DNA of 64,000 nt from Pithys albifrons albifrons (taxonomy: Eukaryota > Chordata > Aves > Passeriformes > Thamnophilidae). The notes beneath the pieces were generated by a model. The model ran no database searches and was not told the DNA's origin. It worked only from the letters and a program-made list of their open reading frames with translations. Made by a program: the position numbers and the translations under genes. The stretch covers positions 8,516,688 to 8,580,687 of the forward strand of contig NC_092497.1 in NCBI RefSeq assembly GCF_047495875.1, read 5' to 3'. Of this stretch, positions 1 through 12,810 are shown in pieces (position 1 is the first letter of the stretch; every line of letters starts with the position of its first letter).

Positions 1-166
1 AGAAGTTGTGGATGTCCCATCCCTAGAAGTGTTTAAGGCCAAGTTGGATGGTAGTCTAAGGAATGTGGTCTAGTGAAAGGTGTCCCTGGTCATGGTAGGG
101 GGATTGGACCTAAATGATCTTTAAGGACCCTTCTAATATGAACCATTCTGTAATTCTATGATTCTT
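1..166 (+). repeat. CR1 LINE, 3' end (cut by window edge)
   Basis: This reads as the last part of a chicken-repeat-1 (CR1) non-LTR retrotransposon in sense orientation. It shows the usual order of CR1 3'-end phrases: a 'ccctagaagtgtttaaggcc' segment, a 'ggtgtccctg' segment, 'ggattggacctaaatgatct', and the terminal short tail ending in attctatgattct near 166. The left end runs off the window, so the element length is unknown. It is a truncated, non-coding copy. The family identification comes from known CR1 consensus patterns. Confidence 0.9.
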
Positions 167-1892
167 CTCCTTGGGGCCTTATCTAAGGAGCTGTTCTGCA
201 GTGGGAAGATACTCAGACACTCATAACTTGACAGTAAACTGTAAGATTGGGATTAGCCCCAGGACACAGCTTAAACATGATTTCTGCAAAGGAGAGGAGA
301 TTCCTGTCAGCTGGGGAAAGGGGCAACCAACTGTGAGCCAGGTGCCTCCCAGAGGATGAAACAGGAGGATGTCAGCACACCAACAAAGTTATCTCCAAAC
401 TTTTATTCAGGAGAGGAATTGTAGTGGTGCAATTTTTCAAAACGAAGTAAAGTGCAGGTAAACTGCATCCCTCTGTGCCTCCAAGCAGCACCCAGAGTAG
501 TGAAAAGAAAACATGGTTGTCCAGAATGGAGCTGCTGTTACTGCCCACTTGTCCTGCCTTGTGCTATCTGAGGCTTTAGAATCTCTGGCACATCTTTCAC
601 TGCACCTGCCATAGAGAAACCTGGAGCCAGCAAGGCTGTCAGAGTTTTACTAAGGAAACTAATAAACTTAGCAGATATAATCTCAAAGAATGCAGAACAG
701 AGAAAGCAAGTCTCTGCTGGGGCAAGTACCTTGTCTTCTGCACTTCAAGGGAGATCTTCAGCAAATCCAACCCATTTCAGTTGGCTTCATGTGTGTGGAG
801 GATAGACTGTACAGGAATACACAACACAGTAACGAGTATCAGCTTAGCTGTGTCTAAGATTAGACAGATCTCCTTGTCCCACTGATGTGCCTTTCTCCAG
901 CTATCCTAGCAATATTTTTGCTTTTCTGCTGCAGATAACACATTTAAATACTGGACACAGATGTAGGCAGGATGTAGATGGTATCCGTTCTGAATGCACA
1001 GCATATGCCAATAGCCACTTTACAAGAGTCATGTGCTCACGGTGTTGCTGCTCTCCCACCAGTGGTGGCATATTGGATGCCTTCCTTTTTCCATAAGAGG
1101 GACAGAGCACATGGAAACAAAAGTCCAAGATCCATATAACACTTACTAACAAGGTCTGGGGAGAATGTGAGGTTTATTAAGAATTTTGGAGAAAGAATTG
1201 TGGTGTCCATCCATAATGTAATCTTTCATGACATCACCCTTCTAGAAGAAACACAACCCAAGATGCCTTTCCATATGTTCAGGCAGGCTCACTGAAAGTG
1301 AGAGATTGGCTCAGGACTTCCTGGGGCAGGGGAGGAGGGCTTTCCCCTAAACATGTGATTCTCAATGAATTTCCATCTCTGTTTCTTAATGCTCTTTCTT
1401 TGCACTCTTGATTCCCACCAGTCATCTACCCTGGGGCATTCATTTGAGTGTTGCCACTCTATTAAATGTGAATTGAATTAGGCAGGAGGCAATTATCTGT
1501 GTTGGAACTTTCCCAGGGTATCAGAGCTAGAGATCCTCAGCAATATCTGATATTTACAGACCACAAGCAATACAGGCATTATTTAAAATGATGGTTCTTC
1601 CCACACTGCTCCTTATTATGTTTTTGGGACACTGGTCTTCAGAATAAGAGAGAAGAGTTAAATCACACCCCTCTTCACAAAGCAATACGGTTTTCCTTTG
1701 TGCACAGGTCTGCTATTACAGCTTTTTTTGTTCAGAGATGGGTGAAAAACAGTCCTTGGGCATAAGCCACATTTTGTGTGTGAGTTGAACACCAACATTA
1801 CCAGGCTGCTGAGTCTGTGGGGAAGGGTCCATCATCAGTGCAGGTACTGGTGACCGATATTCTTGCCCTGCCCTGCCCTGACTATGATATCT
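167..1892. other. intergenic, no feature recognised
   Basis: No exon-like open frame with splice sites, RNA gene or clear repeat was recognised here. Open frames are short and overlap on both strands, as expected by chance. Confidence 0.5.
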
Positions 1893-2285
1893 TACAATAC
1901 TGTTGATGCCAGACTGACTATGAGCCAGCGATGTGCTGCCATAGCAAACTGGGCAAATTACATGCTGGGCTGCATTAAGATCATTGTAGCAAGCAGACCA
2001 AGGGAGTTACTGTCTACACTGCTGGGTCCACAGTTGGTCATGGCTATCACAACACTAGAGAATGAGCACAGCAGGGCTACCAGGATCAGGAGACTGAGCA
2101 TATGTCTTTGAAACAGAGTCTGGGGAGCTGTAATTGGTTAGTCTGGTGAAGAGGAATATGAAGGGGAGATCTAATAGCAGCCAACAATTGGTTGAAGTAC
2201 AGCAGTGGAGCTCTTCTCAGCAGGGGCAGGTGACATAAGAAGGAGCAACAAACTGAAAATCAAGAGGTCCACAGTGGACACAGGG
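1893..2285 (+). repeat. CR1 LINE fragment, diverged
   Basis: The segment follows the CR1 3' region in sense orientation: 'gactatgagccagc', then 'atgctgggctgcatta', 'agcagaccaagggag', and later 'gctcttctcag' and 'acaaactgaaaatcaagagg'. These match successive blocks of the 3' part of the CR1 reverse-transcriptase ORF and its downstream region, but with many substitutions and a deletion in the middle. The tail with ATTCT repeats is missing. It is an old, broken copy. Confidence 0.75.
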
Positions 2286-5200
2286 AAAAGCTTTTAAGTT
2301 GGTGTTGCAAAAATGTAACTAGAGGCCTGACACTAGATGCAAAAACAGTCAAGTCACACTCAAAAATAGCCCAGACACATTCAAAAGAGCCTGTTGGATT
2401 CATGAATAGTATGATTTATTGAATGCAACACAGGAGGTTGTTTTGGATTGCCGGTGATAATGCAGTAACTGCAGAGTAGCTATATGTAGCTCCAAAAATA
2501 TGACTGAAATCACAAGACTGATACCCTGGTCAACACCCAGCATAGCTGTGGATGCAACTCTTACCAAAACGCATCTCTTTTGGGGAGGGTGAAGAGGACA
2601 AGCCCACCAAGATCTCCTTGCAATTTTGCATTGTATTCTTATTCCCCAGTTAAATGCAAAATTGGGGTACTTTTTTTTGCCTTATTAACCATTATTGTAT
2701 AAAGTGCTGTGGCTGGGACTGCAGTCAAATCTTCTGTTCTTTGAGGGTACATTGTACCAAATATTTCTTGGCAGGAGAAATATTCTTGGTTTGTACAAAA
2801 TATCTGTGGGTATCAGTCAGAAGAACAAGACCACAAAGCCTACACCTTGCTCTGTGTTCCCTCCTCCAGAGCCACGGTAACACAAACCACAAGACCTCCA
2901 TCCTGTTTCCATGCCTGCACCCATGACATATTAAGCTTTGCATTTCCTTCTCTATTTCATACTTACAACAGCTATGATGGACAAACAGCCCTGGATCTGA
3001 TCACTGGAGTTGTCTCCATCCTGAGAGCTTTCCAAGACACAGGAATCAAAGCCATTGCCAGCCTAGTCAAGTTTTGGAGATAACCCAGCTAGTCAGAGCA
3101 GGAGATCGAAGTGCAGATATCTGAAGATGCCTTCAGACCAAAGACCCCAGAATACAGTCACCACATCAGCTTTGCCAGCTTTTTGTGTGGTTACACAGAG
3201 ATTCAGTGAATTGCTTTAGTGGAAAAATAAGCCAGAAAATTATTATATATTTCAGGCAGATACATTCTAGAACTTTCCATGCCAGTGTGGGAACAGTGAT
3301 GAGTAGTCTGTGGCAGACAGTGTCCAAGTTAGCACCACTACCAACAAAATGCACGCAAGGACCACGAGTAATCTAAGATAACATCTATTTTACAGTAGTT
3401 AATATTTTGGGATTATTGCAGCTCAGCAGCTCCCTAACTGAAGCAGTTTCTTGTTCATGTTGAATATGAACAAAGGACTCAAAACCTAGGCCAGCGACCA
3501 CACACTGTCAGCCAAATAGTCCTTGACCTACTGGTTGTCAGTCTCAACTCAGACCTTGTAATGAGCCACAAGTGTGAGTGTGTGTAGGAGAACAAGATTC
3601 CTGCCTTGCCTTATGATAACAATTCAGCATAGGTAACTTCACAGGGAACAGACTGCCTCCTAATGAACTCTGCAATGAAAGGATTCATTTGCATGGACAG
3701 GAGGCAAGATTTGAATCTGAATAGAACTTCACACTGAGTTTCTGTACAAGCGGAAGGTAAATGTTGAAATGTGCATTTGCTCCCATAAGGCTGCAGAATT
3801 TGCTCATGGAAAACACAGCAGGACAGAGAAAGGGGTCCTGGCCTGGCTGTCTGATGCACAGTGAGAGTGGTAGGCAGGCCCATCTTGGGATGCCTAGTAT
3901 AAAATGTGGTTTTCTCTTATTCATCTCTTCTTTCAGCTCTTCTTTAAGCTCTTGTGTTTGGTTTGCTGTCATATTCAAATTCTTTGTTTGCTTTTGTTTC
4001 TCTTGACTGGCATTGCAGTTCTGAACAAATCAATTGCAAGTGGGTGTGATAATGCTGTCTTCTGCTCATGATATTGCAATACTCTGGGAAACCAAAGGGT
4101 CATAAGGTGTACATCACTCACCTGCAAGGACTGCACTGGGGGTAGGTGTTGGAGAGGACATGGGAAAAAGAAGGCTTTCCCAGGAAACCCCTTTGTGGTG
4201 TAGCAGGACAGTGTGAAGAGCCTCTGAGTTCTCCCATGAAGGCTGTACTGTGGGTTTTATTACAGTGTCCATGACCTGCAGTCATTCTGGCTACCTCTGT
4301 AAGATCATCAAGGTGCAAAACGTGTGTTTCTGATCTCACGCTCTTCCTTCCTTTAAGCCAATTGCTCTTCTTTCTACCTTCTTTTGAATAATAGCATTGT
4401 CTAACCCAGGAATAGACAATCATTTTTAAGTGTTGTGAGTTCATGGCCAAAGACCTGGTGACAAATGTCTTTACAGATGAGGCAGGCTGAGAACCCAGTC
4501 ATTGCAGCTCACTACAATTCACTCAGTCATAATATCTTGGTTGCTGCTGTTTTGTGTGCCCATAGTCCAGAGTGTATGTACAAAGGGGGAAAAGAGAATT
4601 AGAAAATCTGAATTATAATCATATCACAAGTCTGCTACCAGATCAAAAGCATAAGCCAGACTTGACAAAGATCTAGTCAAGGACTCAGCACAAAGCTGGA
4701 AGCATATATCAGACTTCAGGTTGACAGAGTTACTGGGTTGATGGGGAGCTGTGCCACCAGGATGTGCGAACACTTCCTTCAGCTGGCCAAATTCTGTGTG
4801 GGATTACATCAGTTACTGGCACAAAGGGTTTGATTCCCAGCCTGCTTAGTCTTAGTATCCTGTATTGCGTGGGTTTCAAATATGGGCCTCTATCTTTTAT
4901 CTTATGCCCCTCAACTTCTGACACCCATCTGTGTTCACACCACCATTTTTCAGGCTGATCTGTAGGGTCTCACTGCCTTCTGCCCCATGGGTCTTCACCC
5001 AGCTATTCTTGTCTAGAGTTCTTGTTTAGAGTTCTTGACATCAGCTATAAAATGAGCATAAGTCCTAAAGCACTGTGGATCTCAGGAGTCCATATCCTCA
5101 ATTACATCATTTATTCTCTTTTATGGCAAGAGAGAGGAGGTGGTGAGGAAGAAATACATAAAACCATAGAGCAATAACCTAGGGAAATGGAATCTGGAGA

Positions 5201-6394
5201 AAGTAAAGCCAACAGCTAACAATACAGTCAACGAGTGTTTTTATTTAAATATTTATTCAGTCAAATATGACTTTCTTAGGAAATGGAAAACGGCAAAAAC
5301 TGCTTAACAGCTCACACATCTCTGGAGTTTAGTGCAGAGGGAGCTGAGTGACAGTCTCCAGGGACAGTCCATTTAGGGAAACCATAATCTCCTACTAGCT
5401 TTCAGGTCAAGCCCCTATATCTTCCTACAAAGCTATGCAGAAAGAAGTTCTGACTTGGACAACGACAAGGCTGAAGAGACCACATGAGTCTCCTCATAGC
5501 TGGCTCTAGTCCAGGGTCTGTATGTCACATTCTTTTTCTACAAGACAATGTGACTGATAGACAAAAGACACTTGAGACCCAGAGACAGACCTGCTTCTGT
5601 TGGAAAACTGTTCAGCCTTAAAGGCAAACAATAAGAAGAGATCAGTTAAGGAAAAAAAAAAAAAAAAGAAAAGGAAAAAATGGAAAGTGAAGGGGAAGAT
5701 AGTGTTGAAAAAAAATTTAGCACAGGTTGCTCAGTGTGTGAGCTGCACATTGAGCTCTGGGGACAGAACCCTGAGTCCAAGCCCAAGGCAAGAGAATGTG
5801 AACTGCTAACCCTTCGCACAACAGAGAGCACAGGGACCTCTAGCCTGGCTAGGTGACTGGACACACAGACATACAGCAGGAGTCAATGACTTCAGACTTT
5901 TCCGCCCTTAAGACTGTAAAGGCACAGGTGCCCAAGGGTTCCTTTGTTCAGGATCTCTTGTTGGAGGCACCTGCTTGACCTGTTATTCTGTTAGTGCACC
6001 ATGATTAATGTATTTTAAGGATCCAGGCATCTAATAAGGATCCAGGCATCTCAGACTCTGCTATAGGAAATGTAGGCTTGACCTGGTAAGAAAACTTGTC
6101 TCTGAGTGTGGGTGTGTAGCTGGGAAGGAGTCTCAGTCCCAGCTCAGGTGGTGCAACTGTGACAGCCAAAATGGGTCCTGTGTGGTCAGACAGCAAAGTT
6201 TCCTTAACAGTAGTTGTCACCCTGCATCAGAAAAGTAGATTAGACTATTAGACCCCTTAGGAAAGATTGCCACTGGTGAAAGATTTCCAGCCAGATGTGG
6301 CCTCGTTCATTACAAGCCTTTGAGCCTTTCCTTTCAGACAGTTCTTCACTAGCACACGATGAACCTGGTTATCCCGCAGAAGGACAATTGTGAG
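2286..6394. other. intergenic, no gene recognised
   Basis: AT-moderate unique DNA. A 16-nt A run at 5652-5667 is followed by a purine-rich stretch to about 5715. A small tandem duplication of aaggatccaggcatct occurs at 6017-6032 and 6036-6051 (period 19). Nothing here resembles a gene. Confidence 0.5.
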
Positions 6395-6570
6395 GGACAG
6401 TATCAAAAGCCTTCTTAAAATCCAAAACCTAAATCCATCACCATTCCTTCATTCACCAGGTGGGTGACCTTGTCATAGAAGGATATTAAATAAGTTAAAC
6501 TGGATTTTCTTTTTGTGAATCCATGTGAACCATGCCTGATGATTGCATTTTAAAGTAATGCAATAAAACT
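6395..6570 (-). repeat. CR1 LINE fragment (reverse-transcriptase region)
   Basis: On the plus strand the phrases 'tcaaaagccttcttaaaatc', 'ggtgggtgaccttgtcatag' and 'tgaatccatgtgaaccatgc' match the antisense of the CR1 reverse-transcriptase region. That region encodes the conserved block in which most avian CR1 copies read AFNKALTKLP-like sequence. The copy is internal, truncated on both sides and carries stops, so it is not coding today. Confidence 0.7.
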
Positions 6571-7638
6571 AGAACTTCCCATCCTCACTGAGCGATGGCA
6601 GGAACTTATAGCAATCATTGTGTTCCCCCCTCTAGACTGTGGATGTGTCTTTTTAGGGACCTAAAAAGGTCTTCTGACCAAATAACCCTTCAATCTGTGG
6701 ATTGGAGGACACATCTGAGTGTGTTTCAAAACCTCTGGAACAGGAACTCACTGGTTTCATGTCTTGGGCATAAGGACTGAACACACTGGAGCTACATCCA
6801 ATAATAGAGTAAAAAGAGTGGAATAAAACCCCACAACAATCCCACAATAAAAGCACTTTTCTACTATAAATGTAGCTGAGAAATTGATGTGGTTTATGCT
6901 CCTTGGCATCTTCAGTGCTCTAACACTGACCATGCATTAGTGTAAATATGGCCTCAACTAAAGGTTTGCATTACCCCAGCTGCACTCACACCTCTGGGAC
7001 AGCAAGCCAAGGAGACCAACCCATCAACTCCACAGCTCCAAGCCCCTCAGAAAAGCATCACAGCAGGGCAAGGAAACCACCTTTCTTCCACACTCTGGGG
7101 CTTTGTGTGCACTTTATCCTCCCCAGAGAACAAGCCCCTTCCCGGCATCTCTGCAGCGCCCTGATGAGTGGATTGTGTTTGCCTCATATCTGGAAAGCAT
7201 CCATGTGATTCACCCACAGTTCCTCCGGGGCCTCAAAGCTTTGATCCTTGTCATTGTTGCTCATTTTTGTTTTCTCACGAGAGAGAAAATAACAAAGAAA
7301 GCTGACAATCACAGTATGAGTCTTCTCCATGGTGACCAAGTGCCAAGGATGCAGTCTCAGGCATCCAGCAGCTGGTGGGCAGGCGGATGTGATGTTGTGC
7401 AGGACTCTTAAACCACCTTCTTCCATGAGCCAACTCTGCTCCCTGGAACAGCACACATTTTCCTTCAAAACCAGAGAGAACAACATAATTGCCTTCCCAG
7501 AAATGAGTAACAGAGCAGAATGACAGACACTTTACAAGTAAACTTAGAGCAATGAGTCAGGGTTAGTGTTTGGGCCTGATTTGCCCAATGACACCCTGAA
7601 ACAGCCCAAAGGCTCTATACCCCTTTTTCCTTTTCTTC

Positions 7639-7653
7639 TTTTTTTTTTTTTTT
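7639..7653. repeat. poly(T) run
   Basis: Fifteen consecutive T residues, preceded by a pyrimidine-rich stretch. It could be an antisense poly(A) remnant, but no retrogene or SINE was recognised next to it. Confidence 0.9.
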
Positions 7654-7888
7654 GTAATGATTATATTTTCACACATGGGAAAACTAGCTAGAACTGAGCT
7701 TCAGCAGTCGCCAGCTGCATATGGAGAGGATTGTGTCTAACCAGATGGGAGTCCCATGCAGAACAGCCTGCTTAGCCAAAATAGGCTTTTCGCTCTTAAA
7801 AGCACACTCACCTTTATGCCAATTCCTTTTTAAACTGTAGAAGTTTTCAAAATAAATATTGTTTTACAAGTTAAAAATAAATTGTTAC

Positions 7889-7974
7889 ATATATATATAC
7901 ACATACATCTATATATATATAAATATAAATATATCAACTTTGTGTGTATATATATATATACGAATATATATATT
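7889..7974. repeat. AT-rich (TA)n microsatellite, interrupted
   Basis: Several TA-dinucleotide blocks (tatatatata) are broken by aaatataaat and ttgtgtgtat interruptions. This is a compound, imperfect dinucleotide repeat. Confidence 0.9.
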
Positions 7975-8032
7975 TCAACTCTAGTATAATGTTATCACAA
8001 CAAACTGCTTCCCAATACCATCCTAGGAGATT

Positions 8033-8619
8033 TCTGGTTTAACCTCAGCCAGTAACTAAGTGCCACACAGTCAGCAGCTCACACTGCACCCCTCCTCAGC
8101 AGGAAGGGGGGGGCAAAATTGTAAAGAAAGGTAAAACCCATAGCTTTACATGAGAGTTTAATAATTTAAAGAAAATAAAATGTATCAGTAATAATAATAG
8201 TAATAATAACAACAATGGAGACAACAAAGTGAGAGGACTAAAGCCCCAGAAAGACAGGTGATAAACAAAACGATTGCTCACCACATACTGACCAATTCCC
8301 AGCCTGACCCCCAGCAGTGATCAGCCCCTCCCAATCAACTCCTCCCATTTTATGTACTGGGCATGATGATCTATGGTATGGAATATCCCTTTGGCCAGTT
8401 CAGGTCAGCTCTCCTGGGTCTGCTCCCAACCCAACTTCTTGTGCACCTGTTCTCTGGCAGAGCATAAAAAACTAAAAAGTCTTGATTTAGAGAGAGTCCT
8501 CCCAAGCAATGATTAAAACATCTGTGTGTTTTCAGCATTATTCTCGTACTAAATGGAATCCAAAGATTTTACCAGCTACAAAGAAGAAATTTAGCTATAT
8601 CTCATCTGAAACCTCAACA
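8033..8619 (-). mobile_element. avian endogenous retrovirus LTR, probably solo
   Basis: Read on the minus strand, the element begins tgttgaggtttcagatg near 8619 and ends near 8033 with actggctgaggttaaacc. Between them are landmarks of a widespread bird LTR: 'ttagtacgagaataatgctg', 'ccaaagggatattccatacc', 'catgatcatcatgccc', a 'tacataaaatgggagg' TATA-like region and an ATT-rich block (plus strand 8188-8210) ahead of the 3' end. The copy at 35891-36434 has the same order on the plus strand. No gag, pol or env reading frame lies beside it, so a solo LTR is inferred. No convincing target-site duplication was seen. Confidence 0.8.
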
Positions 8620-8849
8620 GAGTTTTATACGAGTTCATATGATGACTTGAACTTGTGAATTCAACATAACTTTTGGAATTTCATTGTCCCTGACTGAAAA
8701 TGCAGGGCAATGATGTCTTTTCTAATGGTTTCTACAAATGTACAATGTCTGTTATCCAATAAATGTCAAGATTACCCATATCTTCCTAAATGGAGTCAAT
8801 AATACCATCTCATTACTATATCCAGCCAGAGACATTTATAAAACCCCCA

Positions 8850-10100
8850 AGAGGTTCGTGCCCCACTGTTCCAGATCCTCAGGAAGCTCATCCCATGTCA
8901 CCTTCTTCCTGTCAGAATGGATGGAGGGGTAGAGGCTGCCAGACAAGAGCAAGAGCACACAGAGCCTCAGAAGACAGGGGAGTTCCTATCTGGGAATCCT
9001 GCTGCTGCAGGATGAATTGCAACTTCTGCACAGCCTCTGTCCATGGCCCACCCTCTGCCTCCCCAATGGAGAGTGAGCCTGAGCATCCTCCACACCCCTC
9101 CAGAAGGGACCTTGGGCTCTGCTGCCATGGCCTGGGCACCCCATGTTGGGCCTCAACACGGCCCCTGCAGCCCTGGACCAGCCCACGCACTGTGCTCTGC
9201 TTTTGGGGTTGTCTCCATGTCCATTTCCACAGACCTGGCCAGTCCCTAGATGCATTTGGGTGGGGGAATGCCACCCTTGACTGTGCCCCAGGACACTCTA
9301 TGTGCCTCTCACAACATCCCAGTGATGCTCCTGACCCTTCCCAGGTGGCCCAGGCTGCAACAAGCATCTTCTTGGATAGCCCAGATGCCTCTCCACGCCT
9401 TTGGTGCACCCTGGCACAATGCAGACAGTAATACAAGAAAAGCTTAATTGGAAGATGTAGGCAACACAATATTGACCAATATCTTATTTCCAGCTGACCT
9501 CAATACTCTTTAAATGCTGCTGTTACACTCGGGGTCTAAATTACTGGTGGTTTTGAACTCATATGAAAACCCACAAATCCTTGTGTCCCACTTATATGGA
9601 CCAGGAAAATAACAGAACAATGTAAACAAAACATGAACCTTATTGCACTTGAACTCTTTTAAAAGGGGCATCTTGGGGCAGCAGGGGGGAGGGGAAGATT
9701 TGTAGGAACCCTGTGCCTCTTTATGAAGGGCTTCAGTAACATTTATTGTCAGGAATGTCCCAGTGCTGAGGGTCAGCACTGCTCCTGCACCCCCAGCCAT
9801 ACCTGGCATACCCAGAGTCTGCCTGGAGCTGGGGAGCCACGGTCCAGGGGAGAAGGGGAGTCTCCTCCTCTTCCAACTCTCACATTTCCTTCTTCTCTTT
9901 TTTCTGAGCAATATCCTTTGTGGAGACCATTGGTGCAGGCACACCCTCAGGAGGCCATGGTTGGCGTTCAGCAAAGGGATCAACTCCTTGGGGCAGCAGT
10001 GTCCCTGCTAGCATGTCCCTGGAGAGGCTGAGGGGGTGTGGCCCTTCTCCTCAAAGGCTCACAGGCCAGTGGATCCTCAGGGGGCTGAGGTTTGACCTCT
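8850..10100. other. GC-rich block with long overlapping open frames, function unknown
   Basis: This block is clearly richer in G and C than its flanks. It carries the longest open frames in the window on both strands (8790-9431 plus, 213 residues; 8912-9469 minus, 185 residues). The translations are low in recognisable motifs and rich in Pro, Ser, Cys and His, as expected when GC-rich DNA has few stop codons. Neither frame resembles a family I know. A real exon cannot be excluded, but chance is the better explanation. Confidence 0.4.
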
Positions 10101-11354
10101 CCTGGAGAGACTCAGGCCTGTCTGGGTTGCCCCAAATTGAGATTGCAGGAAGAAGAGCTCATGCTGTCTCTGCCTGTAGGAATTCTTTGTCTGTGCTTTG
10201 TTTACCCCTCCTCGGTGTTGGCCTTCAATGGGCCGAGTGGTTCAAAGCCGGCAAAGTAGCAAAGAGACAGTGCACTCAACCCCTCACACACACCCCAATA
10301 CTGCAAGATCACATATTCCTGGTCTCCTGGGGAACCAGGCAGACATGGATAATCATCTCGTTGTACATCTCCAAGAGTAAAATTATCCCCTGCAGGAGAG
10401 AACACTTCTTGTGTGGGTAGATTGCCCTGCCTGCAGTGCACTCACATGCTAAAAACAAGAGATGAAGAGTACCACGTGACCTCTGCATCTATGGCAGAAA
10501 TAAAGCTTGTTTTGCAGCCAAGAGCTTGTTTGCACACAAATCACTCTAGATTTTTGCTGGGTTTCCTTTGAAGAAGCTAAACAAAAGCTCATAGGAAAAA
10601 ATCCTGAGAACTGGTTGCTTATCTGCCTGGTCTACAGCTAATACTGCAGGGTATAGCCAAGAGCTAATGCTCCACACAAACCTTTCCCCAGAGACACCTC
10701 TCTGCATGGGGCATTGCTGATGCCAGAAGAGACCAAAACAGGAGACCAAAGCTACTGGCAAGCTTCATCATGAAGGAAGACCCCCACACACACTTTTTTC
10801 AGTCATTTCCTTGTTCAGGTTTCCTCCTGGTTGGGACTGGATTCCCTTTGCAGCAGTCCACACCAGTGAGACATACATAGGCAAAAAGGGTTAAATGTAA
10901 AAGGAAATAAGCCAGGGGTTCCAACCCACACCACCTGAAACATAGGTATAAGATAAACAGACTGGAGACAAAGTCTTAATTAAAGTATTTTTCTGAAAAT
11001 CAAAATTGAGCCCAAACAGGAGGGGCCATATGCTGCCTTATAGTGTTCTGTTTTTTCTCTTAAGGTTTTAGGAAAAGAAAATTGAATACACTATTTTCAC
11101 AACAAACAAGTAGTACATAGCCAAACAAGCTGATGGATGACAGATTCCAGAAAATCAACAAAGAATTAAATGAGATATTACACCACTACTGATGCTGTTG
11201 ACATAGGTGACAACTACAGCATGGCTAAGTATAAAATTAAAAGAGAATAGATGACCCAAAGTGGTGGAAAGGTGATAAATCTGAGAAGAAAAGATCTACT
11301 AAAGACATATAGCATCCAAGTTCCAAATTCTTGAAGAATCTAAAGAAGGGATTT
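10101..11354. other. intergenic, no feature recognised
   Basis: No exon, RNA gene or repeat recognised. Open frames are short and lack family motifs. Confidence 0.5.
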
Positions 11355-11736
11355 GGTTGAGGTCACTTTGTCTATTCAGCCTGAAGAAGAGGAGACCAAG
11401 GGGAGATGTCTCCCCAGTCTGCAACTTCTTCATGAGGGGAAGAGGAGGGGCAGCCATTGGTCTCTTCTCTGTGGTGACCAGGGACACGACCCAAAGTTGT
11501 GTCAGAAGAGGTTTAGGTTGGATATTAGAAAAAGTTTGTTCACTCAGAGGGTGGTTGGACACTGAACAGGCTCCCCATGAAAGTGATTACAACACCAAGC
11601 CTGCCAGAGTTCAAAAAGCATTTGGATAATACTGTCAGGTGCATGGTGTGACTCATGGGGATGGTCCTGTGCAGGGATAAGGGTTGGACTCAATGATCCT
11701 TGTGGGTTCCTTCCAACTCAGCATATTCTGTGAAAT
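11355..11736 (+). repeat. CR1 LINE, 3' end
   Basis: Sense-oriented CR1 3' region. In order it shows 'tctattcagcctgaagaaga', 'aggggcagccattggtctct', 'ttaggttggatattagaaaa', 'cactcagagggtggttggac', 'agggttggactcaatgatcc' and 'ggttccttccaactcagcat', ending in ttctgtgaaa. The copy is 5'-truncated, as is usual for CR1, and is moderately diverged. Confidence 0.92.
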
Positions 11737-12810
11737 AAAGCATATGATCCTACTGTGACAGAGGTGGTAAAAAAAATTTCCATCTTATTGTTCCAATCAT
11801 ACTAGTTGCTGTTTAACACTTAATTTCAGGTGTTTTGTGGAAGTTAGTGGTTAAGTTGACAGAATATAAACTCCTGTATCTTGTGAAAGAATTGGCCCAA
11901 TACCAACAACAATCCCTCCACCCACATCTGCTAATTAAGCGAGGAGTTGATCCCACAAATATCTGAAATTGAACCATATGCTCTTATCATGTAGGTATTT
12001 AATCCCTCATGGTCACTGAAACAGGTTGCTCAGGTCACTGAAACAGGTAGAACTGATGAGATAAATTAATGTTTCCACAATCAAACTGACCTGTTCACCA
12101 CACCTGTGTGGGATGGTTAGCATGGTTACAGGAGCAAATCTTTGCCCCCTCAAGATGAACAAAAAGAGATGCAGATGGTTATAGGGACAGGATTGAGAGT
12201 CTTCAATATATAAATAAATAAAGTATATATAAAGTATAAATACTGACATTCTTGTAAAGAATGTAAAGAAACTGAGGACAACAAGTGACTTAAGGAAATT
12301 GGAACATCCAGTGGGGTTCTCTCTGTTAACATTAGGGACTAACCAATGATTTGTGTCTGATACACAACCTCAGTGGGAAAAACTGGGGAAAAAGACCACC
12401 ACTCAACTGCTCTTGCACTGGCACAGCTCTCACAACAGTCCAAGACAATGTTTCTCTGGGCTTTAACTGCACCAAAGCTCACGTTGTTACTGATAGTCAC
12501 CTCATACACAAAATTAGGGAGAATGATCACACGATTCGAAAGACTTCACAAACTTTGCCCAGCATATTAGCAGGAACACTTAAAATACCCAAGGGAGACA
12601 TTGAGAGACATTAATTGTTTAGCTTAAATACTCCAGTTTCAAATAGAATGAGTCATGAAGTTACAGCATTATGTGATTTAGTATGCTGTTTGCTTAGCTT
12701 TACTTGCTTAGCATGAGTAGCTGGATTTGCTTAAGCCTTAGGCTGTGAGCTGTGGACTTTCACCTAATAAGATTGTGGCTAAGAGTTCAAATTCTTAGTA
12801 ATTTTCATAG

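Noticed and set aside
8790..9431. Longest open frame in the window (213 residues, plus)
   Set aside because: It lies in GC-rich DNA, has an equally long frame on the other strand and shows no recognisable domain or exon context.
9510..9983. Minus-strand frame with a GTFLTINVTEAL segment that recalls the FLTVN stretch of AQP3 exon 2
   Set aside because: The likeness is limited to about six residues. The flanks show no aquaporin helix, no NPA motif and no matching splice sites, so it is most likely chance.
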